58,924 bases of DNA from a virus. The stretch lies in IMG/VR virus record IMGVR_UViG_3300037119_004955, positions 1 to 58,924 of that record. One strand, given 5' to 3'. Of this stretch, positions 1 to 8,679 are shown piece after piece. The position numbers were made by a program, and so were the translations under genes. Every line of letters starts with the position of its first letter. Position 1 is the first letter of the stretch. The notes under the pieces are model-generated. The model was not told the origin of the DNA. It saw nothing but the letters and a program-made list of their open reading frames with translations, and searched no databases.

Positions 1-464
1 ACCTCTTCATCACCCTCATCCTCACCAGCCAGCTTGGTAACTTCAAACGATACATCTGAGTCAGTTACCCAGTTTAGCCCAAGCCTTGGACCTGCCTGCC
101 TAAAGCAGTCAGTAGTGAGTATGACGAAGCTGTGGGTTTCATCAGCGTTGTGAAGTTGCGACGTCATCACTAGCGCGAACTCAAATCTAACCTTCTCATT
201 CCAGTGGTTGGGGCCACTCTCTGAGTGGGTCTCGAGCGTGAGTTCATCTTGAAACAGCCCTAGCCGTCCCCTGCGAATCTCCAGCCTCGCCTGTGGATAA
301 CTGTCGTCAGACCGTGGCTTTCTATCCGGATCCTTATCACCTTCCACCGTTGTGTAGTTGATACGGTTCTGCACCGGGAACACCGCAGCCCAAGCAGCAT
401 TATCCTCCAGAATCTCCCACAGCTTGCTGTGGATCTGGCCGAAGATGTCGAGGGGAGCAGCCAA
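1..464 (-). CDS. Head-tail joining region protein, N-terminal part (gene continues at the right edge of the window)
   Basis: This minus-strand frame is open from position 464 to the left edge and continues, through the duplicated terminal 53 bases, into 58924-58792, where it stops. Joined across the circle it codes for about 180 residues. The likely start is TTG at 464, two codons after the stop of the upstream gene and preceded by GAAGG; no better start lies further in before well-conserved-looking sequence. The product is hydrophilic, starts with a helix-like stretch around FGQIHSKLWEIL and ends in an acidic segment. I do not recognise a family. Its place between the capsid gene and an HK97 gp10-like gene suggests a head completion or tail terminator protein; this is inferred from order only. 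Confidence 0.75.
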   Translation of the reverse strand, partial: MAAPLDIFGQIHSKLWEILEDNAAWAAVFPVQNRINYTTVEGDKDPDRKPRSDDSYPQARLEIRRGRLGLFQDELTLETHSESGPNHWNEKVRFEFALVMTSQLHNADETHSFVILTTDCFRQAGPRLGLNWVTDSDVSFEVTKLAGEDEGDEE

Positions 465-467
465 GGA

Positions 468-938
468 TTATCCGTTACCTTCGTCGGCTGGCTCTTGTGC
501 CGAAAGAAGATCGATGAGGTCCGACTTCTTCACGCCTTCGGCATATTCGATGCCGTGCTTGTCGGCGACCGCCATCAATTCTTCCCTGTTCATGCGCGCC
601 AGTTCATTCTTTGACGGGATAGCATCCTCGTCAACTTCTTCGCCTTCGCCAGCCTCAACGCCTTCGTCTCCCTCGCCTTCGCCGGATGATTCCCGCTCCT
701 CGGCAGCCTTATCCAGCTTGTCGCGCATGAGGTCAGCATGTGGTCCTGGTGGTACGGCACCTTTTGTGGCCGCATCTTCCGTGGACTCGATAGCCTTGAT
801 CTTAACAAGGTCATCAATATTTGCCCCCATCGACTTGAGTTCGTCGCGACTCACGATGCGCCCTTCGCGGTATGGGCCGAGCATCGAACGTCGCACAATG
901 AAGTTGGCAGCAGGTGCCTTTTCAGTTTTCTTAGCCAT
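468..938 (-). CDS. Capsid-adjacent acidic protein with C-terminal HeH/LEM or Rho-N-like fold
   Basis: The protein has 156 residues. The first 50 are basic and contain an SMLGPYREGRIVSRDEL stretch, the middle (about 75-115) is a Glu/Gly/Asp-rich linker, and the last 35 (NREELMAVADKHGIEYAEG and on) resemble the small helix-extended-helix folds (HeH/LEM, Rho N-terminal) often seen at the ends of phage head-tail connector proteins. The start is ATG at 938, with AGAAGGAG eight bases upstream; that ribosome binding site lies inside a copy of the dispersed TTCTGG motif. It follows the major capsid gene, so a head completion or joining role is likely but not proven. Confidence 0.8.
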   Translation of the reverse strand: MAKKTEKAPAANFIVRRSMLGPYREGRIVSRDELKSMGANIDDLVKIKAIESTEDAATKGAVPPGPHADLMRDKLDKAAEERESSGEGEGDEGVEAGEGEEVDEDAIPSKNELARMNREELMAVADKHGIEYAEGVKKSDLIDLLSAQEPADEGNG

Positions 939-1036
939 GACGGCTCCTTCTGGGAAAAAACAGTACTAAGTTCAAAACCGACTGATGAACATCCGATCAC
1001 CTGTCGGGCTGTCCTGTCGGATCAGTCGCGGTTAGT

Positions 1037-2092
1037 TTACAGGCCGGTCACGAGAACAACAGCGGATGGGAAGTAGATCACCGGACCACCATTGTGTCCT
1101 CGGTGCACTTCGATGTTTGCCGGGGTGCGCTTCTCGGCATTCACGCCGTTGGCGCGATCAACGACATATCGGTAACTGCCGGGACGGAAGTTGTTCGAAG
1201 CATTGCGGGTCATAGCGTAGTTGCCAATGACCGCATTGCCGGGACGATTTCCGATCAACACGCCGACGCCGTCAGCGATAAACTTCTTGAACGAAGACTG
1301 CGCCTCGCCGATTCTCTGTTGGTAACCGCGATCGTACACAATGATCTGCGGTACTTCCTGAGCAGCGAAGTAGCGGTTGAAGTCTGGCAGGGTATTCACC
1401 GTGCTGCCGTTGTTCACCAGTCGTCCGCCCATGTCAGATGCGTTGGTGTTGTTCAGCAACCGGTTAGCAGTAACAGAGTTGACGTACAGACGGGCAGCCG
1501 CGCCGAAGTCCACCGAGATACCAGACGCATTGCCAAGCTGCGCCATGGCTTGCAGGTCGCGAAGCGGAGTTGCCGTTGCGACTGTGGACCACGGAACGAC
1601 CGGAGTGTACGTCTGGAACGTAAACTGCGTGCGGTGCAGGTACTGTCCTGCTGGTGATCCGTCCACCTGGATCTCCAACACGCCGGTGGTGAGGAGTGTC
1701 CAGATCGAAGACTCCATTCGATCGTCTTCTCGCCCGATCAACTGAACGTCGTTCTCAGCGATGATGTCCGAGACGTCAATCGCGGTGGTCATGTCAATGA
1801 TCGAACCGGCACGCTTGGTGAGTTCCGTCTCGGTGACGTCGATAAACTCACCGAACACGCCGGGTTCGTACTCATAGGTGGACTCGCCGACTCGCACCAC
1901 TCTCGTGGGCTTACCGTCGAGGCCTCGCAGATGCTGGAGACCGTAGAAGTTGTCCTTCTGGGTCCACCGCACGTTGCCTGTGTTGAAGGGACGTGGCGGC
2001 ATGAGTTGCAGCCCAAGCCTGCCAGCACGGCTCGCCGTGACTAGCTCCGGCTCAATGGCAAAGTAAGCCGCCGAAGTAGGGTAAGTGAACAT
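1037..2092 (-). CDS. Major capsid protein, phage capsid E-like
   Basis: This 351-residue protein is the best candidate for the major coat protein. The segment NVRWTQKDNFYGLQHLRGLDG, followed by a VRVGESTYEYEPGVFGEF stretch about 70 residues in, is the pattern of capsid family E, in which an early loop carrying the residues that face the next subunit precedes the HK97-fold core. Length, lack of signal or membrane segments, and position directly after the protease and a decoration-like protein all fit. The start is ATG at 2092 with GGAGAG ten bases upstream. I did not see an N-terminal delta domain, so scaffold function probably comes from the fused C-terminal region of the protease gene. Confidence 0.85.
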   Translation of the reverse strand: MFTYPTSAAYFAIEPELVTASRAGRLGLQLMPPRPFNTGNVRWTQKDNFYGLQHLRGLDGKPTRVVRVGESTYEYEPGVFGEFIDVTETELTKRAGSIIDMTTAIDVSDIIAENDVQLIGREDDRMESSIWTLLTTGVLEIQVDGSPAGQYLHRTQFTFQTYTPVVPWSTVATATPLRDLQAMAQLGNASGISVDFGAAARLYVNSVTANRLLNNTNASDMGGRLVNNGSTVNTLPDFNRYFAAQEVPQIIVYDRGYQQRIGEAQSSFKKFIADGVGVLIGNRPGNAVIGNYAMTRNASNNFRPGSYRYVVDRANGVNAEKRTPANIEVHRGHNGGPVIYFPSAVVLVTGL

Positions 2093-2184
2093 GAGTTTCT
2101 CTCCAAAAGTGCTTTTGAGCTACGTTTCGTCTTTCCTGTTGCCCTCGTGCTACACATAGTGTCGGGGCATCTTCTGGGGAAAAA

Positions 2185-2943
2185 CTACCCAGGAATCAGC
2201 CAGAATCCATTGCCGGGCAAAACAACTGCGCCGGGTCGGCTGGTCGTAATGTCGCCGATGGAGCGACCGGTAGCCGCAGTCGTGACAACCTTCGTCAGGG
2301 TCTGGGTGTCGGCTGCTCCGCCGTTCACGGCGGTCGAAGTAAAGGCAGGAGCATTACCGGGTACGTTTGCAGTCAAAATGACCGTGACCGTGCCGGTCGC
2401 TGTGACCTCCTGGCTCATGATATCGTTGGCATTGACCAGGGCAACCAAAGCAGCTGCCACGTTGCCAGCAGTTGCCGCAGTTGCTGTAAACGTCACAGTC
2501 TCGGTGTTGCCGCCGCCGTCCGTAAAGATGATGCTGAAAATGTCGCCGATTTCGACATTTGTTGGAGTAAACGTCAGGACTTGCGTCGCTGGTGCGGCAG
2601 CGGTTCTCAAATCTAGCGGATCAAACGTGCCCGCATAGAAATACGGCATGGACTGGTTGCCCATGTTGAACCACGACGGGACGGCGGACGTACCAAAGTA
2701 CGCGATGCCGTTCGCATCAGTGGCGAAGTCATACATGGAGAACCCGGCGAACAGCTGCGTGCCGTCTGACGCACCGGATGCGAACGCATACATCAGGTTG
2801 TCGGCGGTCTTCTTCGCCACAGCCTGCCCTCGCAGGATTGAGATGCTAGGAGCAAACCTCCCAGCATGTGTCTTCGCATCCTCAGGCGACTGTGCCGGCT
2901 GAAGGATCCGAGAAGGATCGAACTGTTGGAATCGAGTGACCAT
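2185..2943 (-). CDS. Probable capsid decoration or head fibre protein
   Basis: With the start at ATG 2943, preceded by ACGGAGACC, the product has 252 residues; an upstream start at 2976 would add 11 residues but has no ribosome binding site. The first 110 residues look like a structural domain found beside capsid genes (GRFAPSISILRGQAVAKKTA, then YAGTFDPLDLR). Residues from about 120 on form a Thr/Ala/Val-rich beta domain with the pattern GNTETVTFTATAATAGNVAAAL and then TGTVTVILTANVPG, a module common in phage surface proteins. The place between protease and capsid genes is typical for decoration proteins. The precise role is inferred. Confidence 0.7.
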   Translation of the reverse strand: MVTRFQQFDPSRILQPAQSPEDAKTHAGRFAPSISILRGQAVAKKTADNLMYAFASGASDGTQLFAGFSMYDFATDANGIAYFGTSAVPSWFNMGNQSMPYFYAGTFDPLDLRTAAAPATQVLTFTPTNVEIGDIFSIIFTDGGGNTETVTFTATAATAGNVAAALVALVNANDIMSQEVTATGTVTVILTANVPGNAPAFTSTAVNGGAADTQTLTKVVTTAATGRSIGDITTSRPGAVVLPGNGFWLIPG

Positions 2944-3036
2944 TTTGGTCTCCGTAAAAGTTGAATCATCAGTCAAGGGTTGAGCAGCCCTACATCACTA
3001 CCGATCATACTCCCAGACGGCGCGTTCTGGATTGTA

Positions 3037-4527
3037 CTAGGCGGCAGGCTTCTTCTGGGATGAAACAATGCCTGGCGGAAGCACGTCCACAGGAGCAAGA
3101 CCATATGTCGCCCGCTGCATGTTGTACTCCGGCAGGGTCATCGTCGCCGCAGATTCGCTCGCTGCTCCGTCACCCTTCGGGGCAGGCTGCGCACCAGTCT
3201 GCACCTTGGTGACATCGCCGTTCGGCTTCTCGCCGAGACACTTCTCGACCGTGTCCAGCGAGACGAAGATCCTGCCGTCCGGTGCCACCATTGTGACATT
3301 AGGCTTACCGGCAGGGTTGATTTCGTTCTTGAGCACTTCGGCCTGCGCCGGAGTGATCGTGCCGGACTTCGCCATGAAGTCAATCCGCTTCGCACCGAGA
3401 GCGATGGTCTGGGCAGCGATATTCGGATCAACCACTTGGGCAGTCGCCTTCAACTGAGTGATCTGATTAGTCAGGCTTGTGACCTGACCGGAAAGCGACT
3501 CCCTCTCAGTTGAGAGTTGCGTCGCACGTGCAATCACCTTGTCGGCAGTATCCGGGAAGTTACCGGGATCCGCCGACTCAAGACCCTGGATTGCTCGAAT
3601 CCGGGCCATCTGAGGTTGGGTAAACATTGCAGGGCTCCTGTCGGCGGCTGCCAGTTTCTTCCGTTCGGTTCCGCCGGTGCCGATCGGTAGCGAACTTCCC
3701 TTGCTGAAACGATCCAGCAGTTCTTCGTACGGCATGATGCCGTCAAGAAGTCCGTTTTGCAAACCTTTTTCTGCTAAAAACGTCGCGGCCTCAAATCCTA
3801 AGATTGTTTCCTTGTCAATCCCCCTATGCTCGCTCACATGCGAGACAAACATGTCGTTCACTTCTTCAACCTGCTCCGTGATGCGGTCGATTTCTCCTTG
3901 GGTAATCTTAGACCCAGGGAATCCCATCATCTTGTACTTGCCAGTCTTGATTTTGATGATCTTGACCCCATGTTTCTCGGCAAGCTTGGACGTGTCAGCC
4001 ATTATCACCGCCGTGCCGATAGACCCGACATTTGCCATCCGGTTAGCGTACACGGCGTTTGTTGAGCACCCGATTAGGTACGCTGCGGAACACATCTCGT
4101 CATCAGCGTAAGTGATAGTCTCCTTCATCTGCGACAGCTTGCTCAGCCGCTCCGCCACATCGAAAGAACCTGCAGCAGTGCCTCCCGGCGAGTCTATCTT
4201 CACAAGGACTTTCTTCGCTGATTCATCCCTCATCAACGCATTTACCGCGTGGACAATCTCCGCAGTGGGGGTACCGCCGAACAGCCAGGCCAGAATCCCC
4301 TGAGTCTTCATGACCGGACCCTTGATCTCCAACACCGCTACCCCATCGTGCAGGGTGTACGGGCGGTGACCATCTTCTGGAGGAGAAAAAGGCATCAGGC
4401 TAGAAGATACGAATCGGTGCGCGGCATAGTTCAATCGACACAGCCAGATGTTCCTCTGGGCGAAAAGAGCGTACTGCGAACCTGATCCTGATCCTGACGG
4501 TCTCAGCTTTCCTAGCTTAGTTTTCAT
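3037..4527 (-). CDS. Prohead protease of the S49 (SppA/ClpP-fold) family fused to a scaffold-like C-terminal region
   Basis: Residues about 60-280 show the S49 peptidase pattern of lambda gpC type: VLVKIDSPGG near the oxyanion region, catalytic serine in DEMCSAAYLIG, GSIGTAV, and the general-base lysine region KIKTGKYKMMG. The last 200 residues are different: a Gln/Thr/Ser-rich coiled coil (STERESLSGQVTSLTNQI), then a Pro/Ala/Lys-rich tail ending in KKPAA. This resembles head scaffolds translated as the tail of a protease, as in lambda C/Nu3. The gene overlaps the portal stop by one base (TAATG) and has GGAGA upstream of ATG 4527. An internal start near ATG 3627 could give a free scaffold, but I cannot show this. 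Confidence 0.85.
   Translation of the reverse strand: MKTKLGKLRPSGSGSGSQYALFAQRNIWLCRLNYAAHRFVSSSLMPFSPPEDGHRPYTLHDGVAVLEIKGPVMKTQGILAWLFGGTPTAEIVHAVNALMRDESAKKVLVKIDSPGGTAAGSFDVAERLSKLSQMKETITYADDEMCSAAYLIGCSTNAVYANRMANVGSIGTAVIMADTSKLAEKHGVKIIKIKTGKYKMMGFPGSKITQGEIDRITEQVEEVNDMFVSHVSEHRGIDKETILGFEAATFLAEKGLQNGLLDGIMPYEELLDRFSKGSSLPIGTGGTERKKLAAADRSPAMFTQPQMARIRAIQGLESADPGNFPDTADKVIARATQLSTERESLSGQVTSLTNQITQLKATAQVVDPNIAAQTIALGAKRIDFMAKSGTITPAQAEVLKNEINPAGKPNVTMVAPDGRIFVSLDTVEKCLGEKPNGDVTKVQTGAQPAPKGDGAASESAATMTLPEYNMQRATYGLAPVDVLPPGIVSSQKKPAA
4373..4382 (+). repeat. Dispersed motif core, exact copy
   Basis: In the protease gene; on the coding strand SPPEDG. Three extra bases separate the core from the A-run. 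Confidence 0.8.
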
Positions 4528-6101
4528 TATTCGTTCTCCTTAGGTCTTCCGCCCTGAGGTTCCGGAGTGCCAGGACGCTTCTGAGGCCCGGCTTGTTGTT
4601 TTGCGGCTGATGCTTCCTTTACCGCTTCCATCACGGAATCAATGTCAAACTTCTTCAGGGTGCTAAGCCCCAACAAGTTGATAAGCTGGTTAACGTCCAC
4701 CGTGGCAGCAAGTTCTCGAGCAAGGTTCGGCTCGTTCGAGAATGCCAGCAGCATAGCCTTCGCAGCCTGAACCTTCCTGTCCACAAGGGATGACGGCTTG
4801 ACCAGTATCTTGCCAATGGCCGACTGACCGTGGTTCAGTTCCAGAAGAGCGTTGGCGATACTTTGCACTGCGGAAGCAAACCACATGTCCTCTTTCGTGG
4901 CGGACATCGTGCCAGTGTCGGTGTGAACGCCAGCTTCCTCTTTCGTGCCGTGCTGCGCTTCCAATCCAGTCCTCGCCGATCGGTGTCCACCATTAAACAT
5001 CAGTTCTTCGGCGTGCTTCATCCTCTCGATGAGCCCGTTAATGGCTGGGCCATGGTTGCCGTAATCCAACACCTGCACATTGGTCAGGGATTTGGAAGCC
5101 AGTTCAGCGAGTATTCTGGCGTGCTCAAGCGTATTGCTTGTGCCCTTGACGTCGGCGACTAGGGACATGGACGGGAACCACACGCCGGGTGCTCCGGTGG
5201 ACAATGCCCTAATTACCTGTTCGGCGTTTGACTTGAAGCTAACCTGCGTTGGTTTCCCGTCTTCTCCAGGAGGTCCCGCATACGTGCCAGAAGGCGACGT
5301 CACGATAGTGACCATCCCGGTAATTTTCACACCGAGGCGCGCCAGCTGCTGAGCGCAGTCAAGCCATTCTTTCCAGGCGGTATCGCGAACGTTTTCCAGC
5401 CAAGATCTCCCGTACACATATCCGCCAGTCCCGGCGTTATCGTAAGTGTACAGGAATCCTTTGTACGGCGTGGGGATGTCAACGTAAGCCGCATCCGTCC
5501 CATCCGGTCCTGGCACGTTGTTTCGGATGCCCACCGGTGCCCCGGTCTCGTCGGTCAGAACCTGTGTGGACTCGTTGAGCAAGTCCTTTATACCTGCCAA
5601 CTCGTACTGACCTTCGGAAAACTGCCATTTAAGTTCGCAGGTGGCCCATCCGAAATCTCGCGCCGGCACAAACACCTGGCTAAGTAAAGCCAGCCTGATC
5701 CGGTCGATGTTGCGCCGCACGGTGTCCACCCATTCATCTTTGATAGAAGTGTCCTCGGTATCCAACTTTACATAATCATAGCTGGAACAAAGGATGATGG
5801 CGGTGCAGATTTCGCGGACTAGCTGAATCACCGGATGTTTCAACATCCACCGGTAAGTCCATGGACTCGCAATGTACGGATTACTCCATCCGGGAAAACC
5901 ACACGGATTAAGCGCACTCCCGCCGTTCCCAAACAGGTTCGGCCCCATTAGGAAAGCAGATTCGAAAGGCGCAGGAGTCTTGACCACTGCTCCGTTTATG
6001 CGGGCGTGGCCGTTGTGCTGATCACCGGTGTTGAGTCCCAGCAACTGCTTGCGATCAAGCGGCGTGCTGGAGAACCGACCCTTGGTTGTACGTATTCTCA
6101 C
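4527..6101 (-). CDS. Portal protein, Mu gp29/DUF935-like
   Basis: This 524-residue protein lies between terminase and protease, the usual place of the portal. Recognisable parts are the early helix WTYRWMLKHPVIQLVREICT, the FVPARDFGWATCELKW strand, the YGRSWLENVRDTAWKEWLDC helix, and a C-terminal half of long helices ending in a Pro/Gln/Lys-rich tail. The YGRSxLE-type motif followed by an aromatic helix is typical of the DUF935 portals. Translation seems to start at GTG 6101, which overlaps the terminase C-terminus by 47 bases; no ATG fits better. It would form the dodecameric ring through which DNA is packaged and ejected. Confidence 0.8.
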   Translation of the reverse strand: MRIRTTKGRFSSTPLDRKQLLGLNTGDQHNGHARINGAVVKTPAPFESAFLMGPNLFGNGGSALNPCGFPGWSNPYIASPWTYRWMLKHPVIQLVREICTAIILCSSYDYVKLDTEDTSIKDEWVDTVRRNIDRIRLALLSQVFVPARDFGWATCELKWQFSEGQYELAGIKDLLNESTQVLTDETGAPVGIRNNVPGPDGTDAAYVDIPTPYKGFLYTYDNAGTGGYVYGRSWLENVRDTAWKEWLDCAQQLARLGVKITGMVTIVTSPSGTYAGPPGEDGKPTQVSFKSNAEQVIRALSTGAPGVWFPSMSLVADVKGTSNTLEHARILAELASKSLTNVQVLDYGNHGPAINGLIERMKHAEELMFNGGHRSARTGLEAQHGTKEEAGVHTDTGTMSATKEDMWFASAVQSIANALLELNHGQSAIGKILVKPSSLVDRKVQAAKAMLLAFSNEPNLARELAATVDVNQLINLLGLSTLKKFDIDSVMEAVKEASAAKQQAGPQKRPGTPEPQGGRPKENE

Positions 6102-7551
6102 TGTTCACCACCGTTGCTTCGTCCATACAGACGTCAAACTGCAGACCTTCCAATCCGTCCACGTAAGCGACTCCGTATCGCATAGTGTCCATTCCGTGAT
6201 TGTCTCTATCTTCAGGTACCTCCTTAGGGGTCTTGCCTTCCTTCTTCTGAGGGTAAGAGTACCCATCAAACTCAGCTGTCGTCTTAGTCGGCAGGGACTC
6301 TGCCACTAATTCTGGGTCCGTCTCATGCAGCGCGTCAGGCAGGAAGAATATCCTTGGCCGACCATCCTCCTGGACAAGAAGCCTACCACGCACCGCCTCG
6401 ATACCAGGTTCAATCGCTTTGAATGCTGGCTGCGTCGGTATTCCCGCACGTTCAAGCGTCGCCCTGTCTTCAGCATCGTGATCACAGATCGTGGCCTCAA
6501 TCTCTTCCCCTGCCGAAAGCAGTTGTATTGTCTCCGCATGATCGGCGACCAGTCTTCTGGAGAAATAGATCTCTCTATAGAGATACATCCTTTTGTCTTC
6601 GTCGATCGCCCACCACTGGCAGACGAATGGATTGATGAACCCGAAATCTATTACTCTAATCCTGCGCCATGATGCTGGCACATCCGCACGGTACTTGATT
6701 AGCGGGGTCCCGCTGTGGATGTCCTCGCTGAAATCTGGATATACCGAACCTTCGGCAGCAGCCCACAGTCCCTTAAGCAGTCGTGACTTACGCGCTCCGG
6801 TCAGCCTCGACAGCCTCGCAATATAGTTCGCGCCAAAAGCTGTTGGTGTGCCGTCAACATTGTACAGTATCGGATTGTCCTGGTGCCTGCTCCGCAGCCT
6901 AGTCATCACCTCACGGCGCGATGCCCTCTTGTTCAGCCAGTGACTCGGATACGTCGGGTTGCAGTCCACGATGATCTGCTGATAAGGCACCATCCCGTTA
7001 CGAAGTCTGGTAGTCAGATTTTCAAAGTCTTCCTCCGACGCTTCCGTCCCCTCGAAAAGTATGATAATGTCGTAGTCTGACGACATGATGCGAGTGGACT
7101 TGTCAAGGCCTCCCACAACAATGATAGATCCGTTAGGATACTTGTAACTCTGACGGAAGTTTCTCTGAGGGCCATACAATGCTGGGAAGTCCGCTTGTAC
7201 AACCTTCTCCTCATACGTCACCAGGACAGTCTCGCTAAGACTTTCGCGAGTTTTTCTAACGAGAAGTATTCTGCAACCAGGATACTTCATCGCTATGAGA
7301 TGTGCTTTCTCAAGAGCCCCGCGAGACTTCCCGGTGCCAGCAGGACCCTCGATCAAAATCTCAGGGTCCTTATTCTTCCATAGCTCCCTCGCAGCCCCTC
7401 GTGGCTCGTAGGCGCGTGACCCCACAGGAAACCTGAGGGAGGCACCTTCTGGAGAAAAAACGCCTGCGGCTGCGCTGGCGGCACGATAAACCTTCACGCG
7501 CATGCGCGGGCTACGGCTAGGGCTGCGAGGATCGAAAACCTTACACTTCAT
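6055..7551 (-). CDS. terL: Terminase large subunit
   Basis: The product is the packaging motor ATPase and headful or site nuclease. Walker A is GPAGTGKS at about residues 69-76, Walker B is the hydrophobic strand IIILFEG near 163, and the RNase H-like nuclease domain starts at VIDFGFINPF near residue 290, whose aspartate would be the first metal ligand. A later ICDHDAEDRAT segment gives the second acidic cluster. With the start at ATG 7551 the length is 498 residues, normal for the family; an upstream start at 7584 would overlap the preceding gene by 26 bases. A copy of the dispersed motif lies inside the nuclease domain at 6553 and another near the N-terminus at 7445. Confidence 0.92.
   Translation of the reverse strand: MKCKVFDPRSPSRSPRMRVKVYRAASAAAGVFSPEGASLRFPVGSRAYEPRGAARELWKNKDPEILIEGPAGTGKSRGALEKAHLIAMKYPGCRILLVRKTRESLSETVLVTYEEKVVQADFPALYGPQRNFRQSYKYPNGSIIVVGGLDKSTRIMSSDYDIIILFEGTEASEEDFENLTTRLRNGMVPYQQIIVDCNPTYPSHWLNKRASRREVMTRLRSRHQDNPILYNVDGTPTAFGANYIARLSRLTGARKSRLLKGLWAAAEGSVYPDFSEDIHSGTPLIKYRADVPASWRRIRVIDFGFINPFVCQWWAIDEDKRMYLYREIYFSRRLVADHAETIQLLSAGEEIEATICDHDAEDRATLERAGIPTQPAFKAIEPGIEAVRGRLLVQEDGRPRIFFLPDALHETDPELVAESLPTKTTAEFDGYSYPQKKEGKTPKEVPEDRDNHGMDTMRYGVAYVDGLEGLQFDVCMDEATVVNSENTYNQGSVLQHAA
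6553..6562 (+). repeat. Dispersed motif core, exact copy
   Basis: In the terminase gene; coding strand reads YFSRRL, a different frame from the protease copy. Confidence 0.8.
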
Positions 7552-7558
7552 CAGGAGA

Positions 7559-7891
7559 TCAGACCTCGTCCGTGGGAACGCCAACGTACATCTTCATGCT
7601 CTTGCCTTCGGCATCGGCGACGCGAGTGGGCACCTTGCCGTTCTCACGGTCTAGGTACTCTTTCAGATGAGCGAAGTTTCCGCCAATCATCATGTTGACG
7701 AATCCCTGCGCCGCGCTGTCCATGACGGTGCCGTCTACCGGCTTACCATCCTCACCAATTTTGGTCATCCTTGATCGCAGGATTTCGTTAATCCTGCCAA
7801 GCAGGGTGATGGGAGGCCCTCCGGAGACCGGGGCACGCACTGCCCTACGGACTGGGACGGTTTGACGATAAACTCTTGTTCTCATAGCCAT
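7559..7891 (-). CDS. Small protein before terL, possible small terminase or DUF5681-like protein
   Basis: The 110-residue protein starts with a basic stretch and has a helical core followed by MIGGNFAHLKEYLDRENGKVP. That last part resembles the segment found in DUF5681-type proteins, where a loop of the form G(D/N)xxxLKELLDRxxGKVP is typical; these genes are commonly found just before terminase. No helix-turn-helix is obvious, so calling it the small terminase rests on gene order. GAGG lies seven bases before ATG 7891, and the gene overlaps the end of its upstream neighbour by 10 bases. Confidence 0.7.
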   Translation of the reverse strand: MAMRTRVYRQTVPVRRAVRAPVSGGPPITLLGRINEILRSRMTKIGEDGKPVDGTVMDSAAQGFVNMMIGGNFAHLKEYLDRENGKVPTRVADAEGKSMKMYVGVPTDEV

Positions 7892-8679
7892 ACAAACACC
7901 TCGTCGTTAAACATACTTTCGAACGGATCACCTGCAACATCGGATGCGGTTACAACAGAAGCCCCCAGCGACAACGGTTCGGATTCGCCGGTCGCTGTTG
8001 CTACTTCCAGATCGATCTGTCGCAGCCCAGATCTTATCATCCCCAGAGTGTCGTAGCACCGCTTGACCATTTTGTCAATCTTGCCACCTTGCGCATCCTT
8101 CTCCCCCAAACCTCTCGCGCTGTAAAGATCGCCGAAAGCAATCCACATTACAAGACGTTTGAAGCTTTTTGGCACGTCTCCCGAAAACACAAGAGGCACC
8201 GTCACCATGCCACCCCTCATAGTGTCGTTGACGTCATCGTAGCTGTAATCAAAGCTGGATTGCACCTCATCATAGTCGATGCTAACACTAGTTCGAGTCT
8301 TGTTCGAAGCTACCTTCACATTCTCCGCTCCAAAGTACCTCTCAAACTCCGCGTAGGTGAACCACGGATGAGTCGGGACGTCTACTCCCTCTTCCGATAC
8401 CGTTTTCAGCTTTTCATACGTGATCGGCACTCCGCCAACTACAACGATCGGATAGTAGCGGTATGTCTCCCCGTCAACGAGAGCTTCGACATTAAACTGG
8501 TATAGCCCGAGACTTATTCTAGGGATAACAGTATCCACAGGCAGAATGATCTCATGGGTGTCAGCCACTTCCAACCCGTAACCTCCGCCCGGATCTCGGA
8601 GTGTCGGCGGAGCGTCAGCGTCAATCAGGTCACCAGTCTCCTGATCTCGCACCGTTATCGTGATTAGAAGGTCAGCCAT
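7882..8679 (-). CDS. Virion-associated protein with N-terminal beta domain and gp36-like connector segment
   Basis: The first about 85 residues form an Ig-like beta region (LLITITVRDQETGDLIDA, then GLYQFNVEALVDGETYRY). From about residue 95 the pattern WFTYAEFERYFGAENV, a long helical stretch, then VMWIAFGDLYSARGLGEKD resembles the helical adaptor proteins (DUF1320/gp36 type) that close the portal. Fusion of an Ig-like domain to an adaptor would be uncommon. The ATG at 8679 is preferred; a TTG two codons earlier is also possible. Its stop overlaps the following small gene, so the two are likely co-translated. Confidence 0.6.
   Translation of the reverse strand: MADLLITITVRDQETGDLIDADAPPTLRDPGGGYGLEVADTHEIILPVDTVIPRISLGLYQFNVEALVDGETYRYYPIVVVGGVPITYEKLKTVSEEGVDVPTHPWFTYAEFERYFGAENVKVASNKTRTSVSIDYDEVQSSFDYSYDDVNDTMRGGMVTVPLVFSGDVPKSFKRLVMWIAFGDLYSARGLGEKDAQGGKIDKMVKRCYDTLGMIRSGLRQIDLEVATATGESEPLSLGASVVTASDVAGDPFESMFNDEVFVWL

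Noticed and set aside
5114-5119. Single TTCTGG or CCAGAA hexamers such as 5114, 10072, 11587 and 52643
   Set aside because: Hexamers alone are expected about 29 times by chance; these lack the flanking consensus bases.
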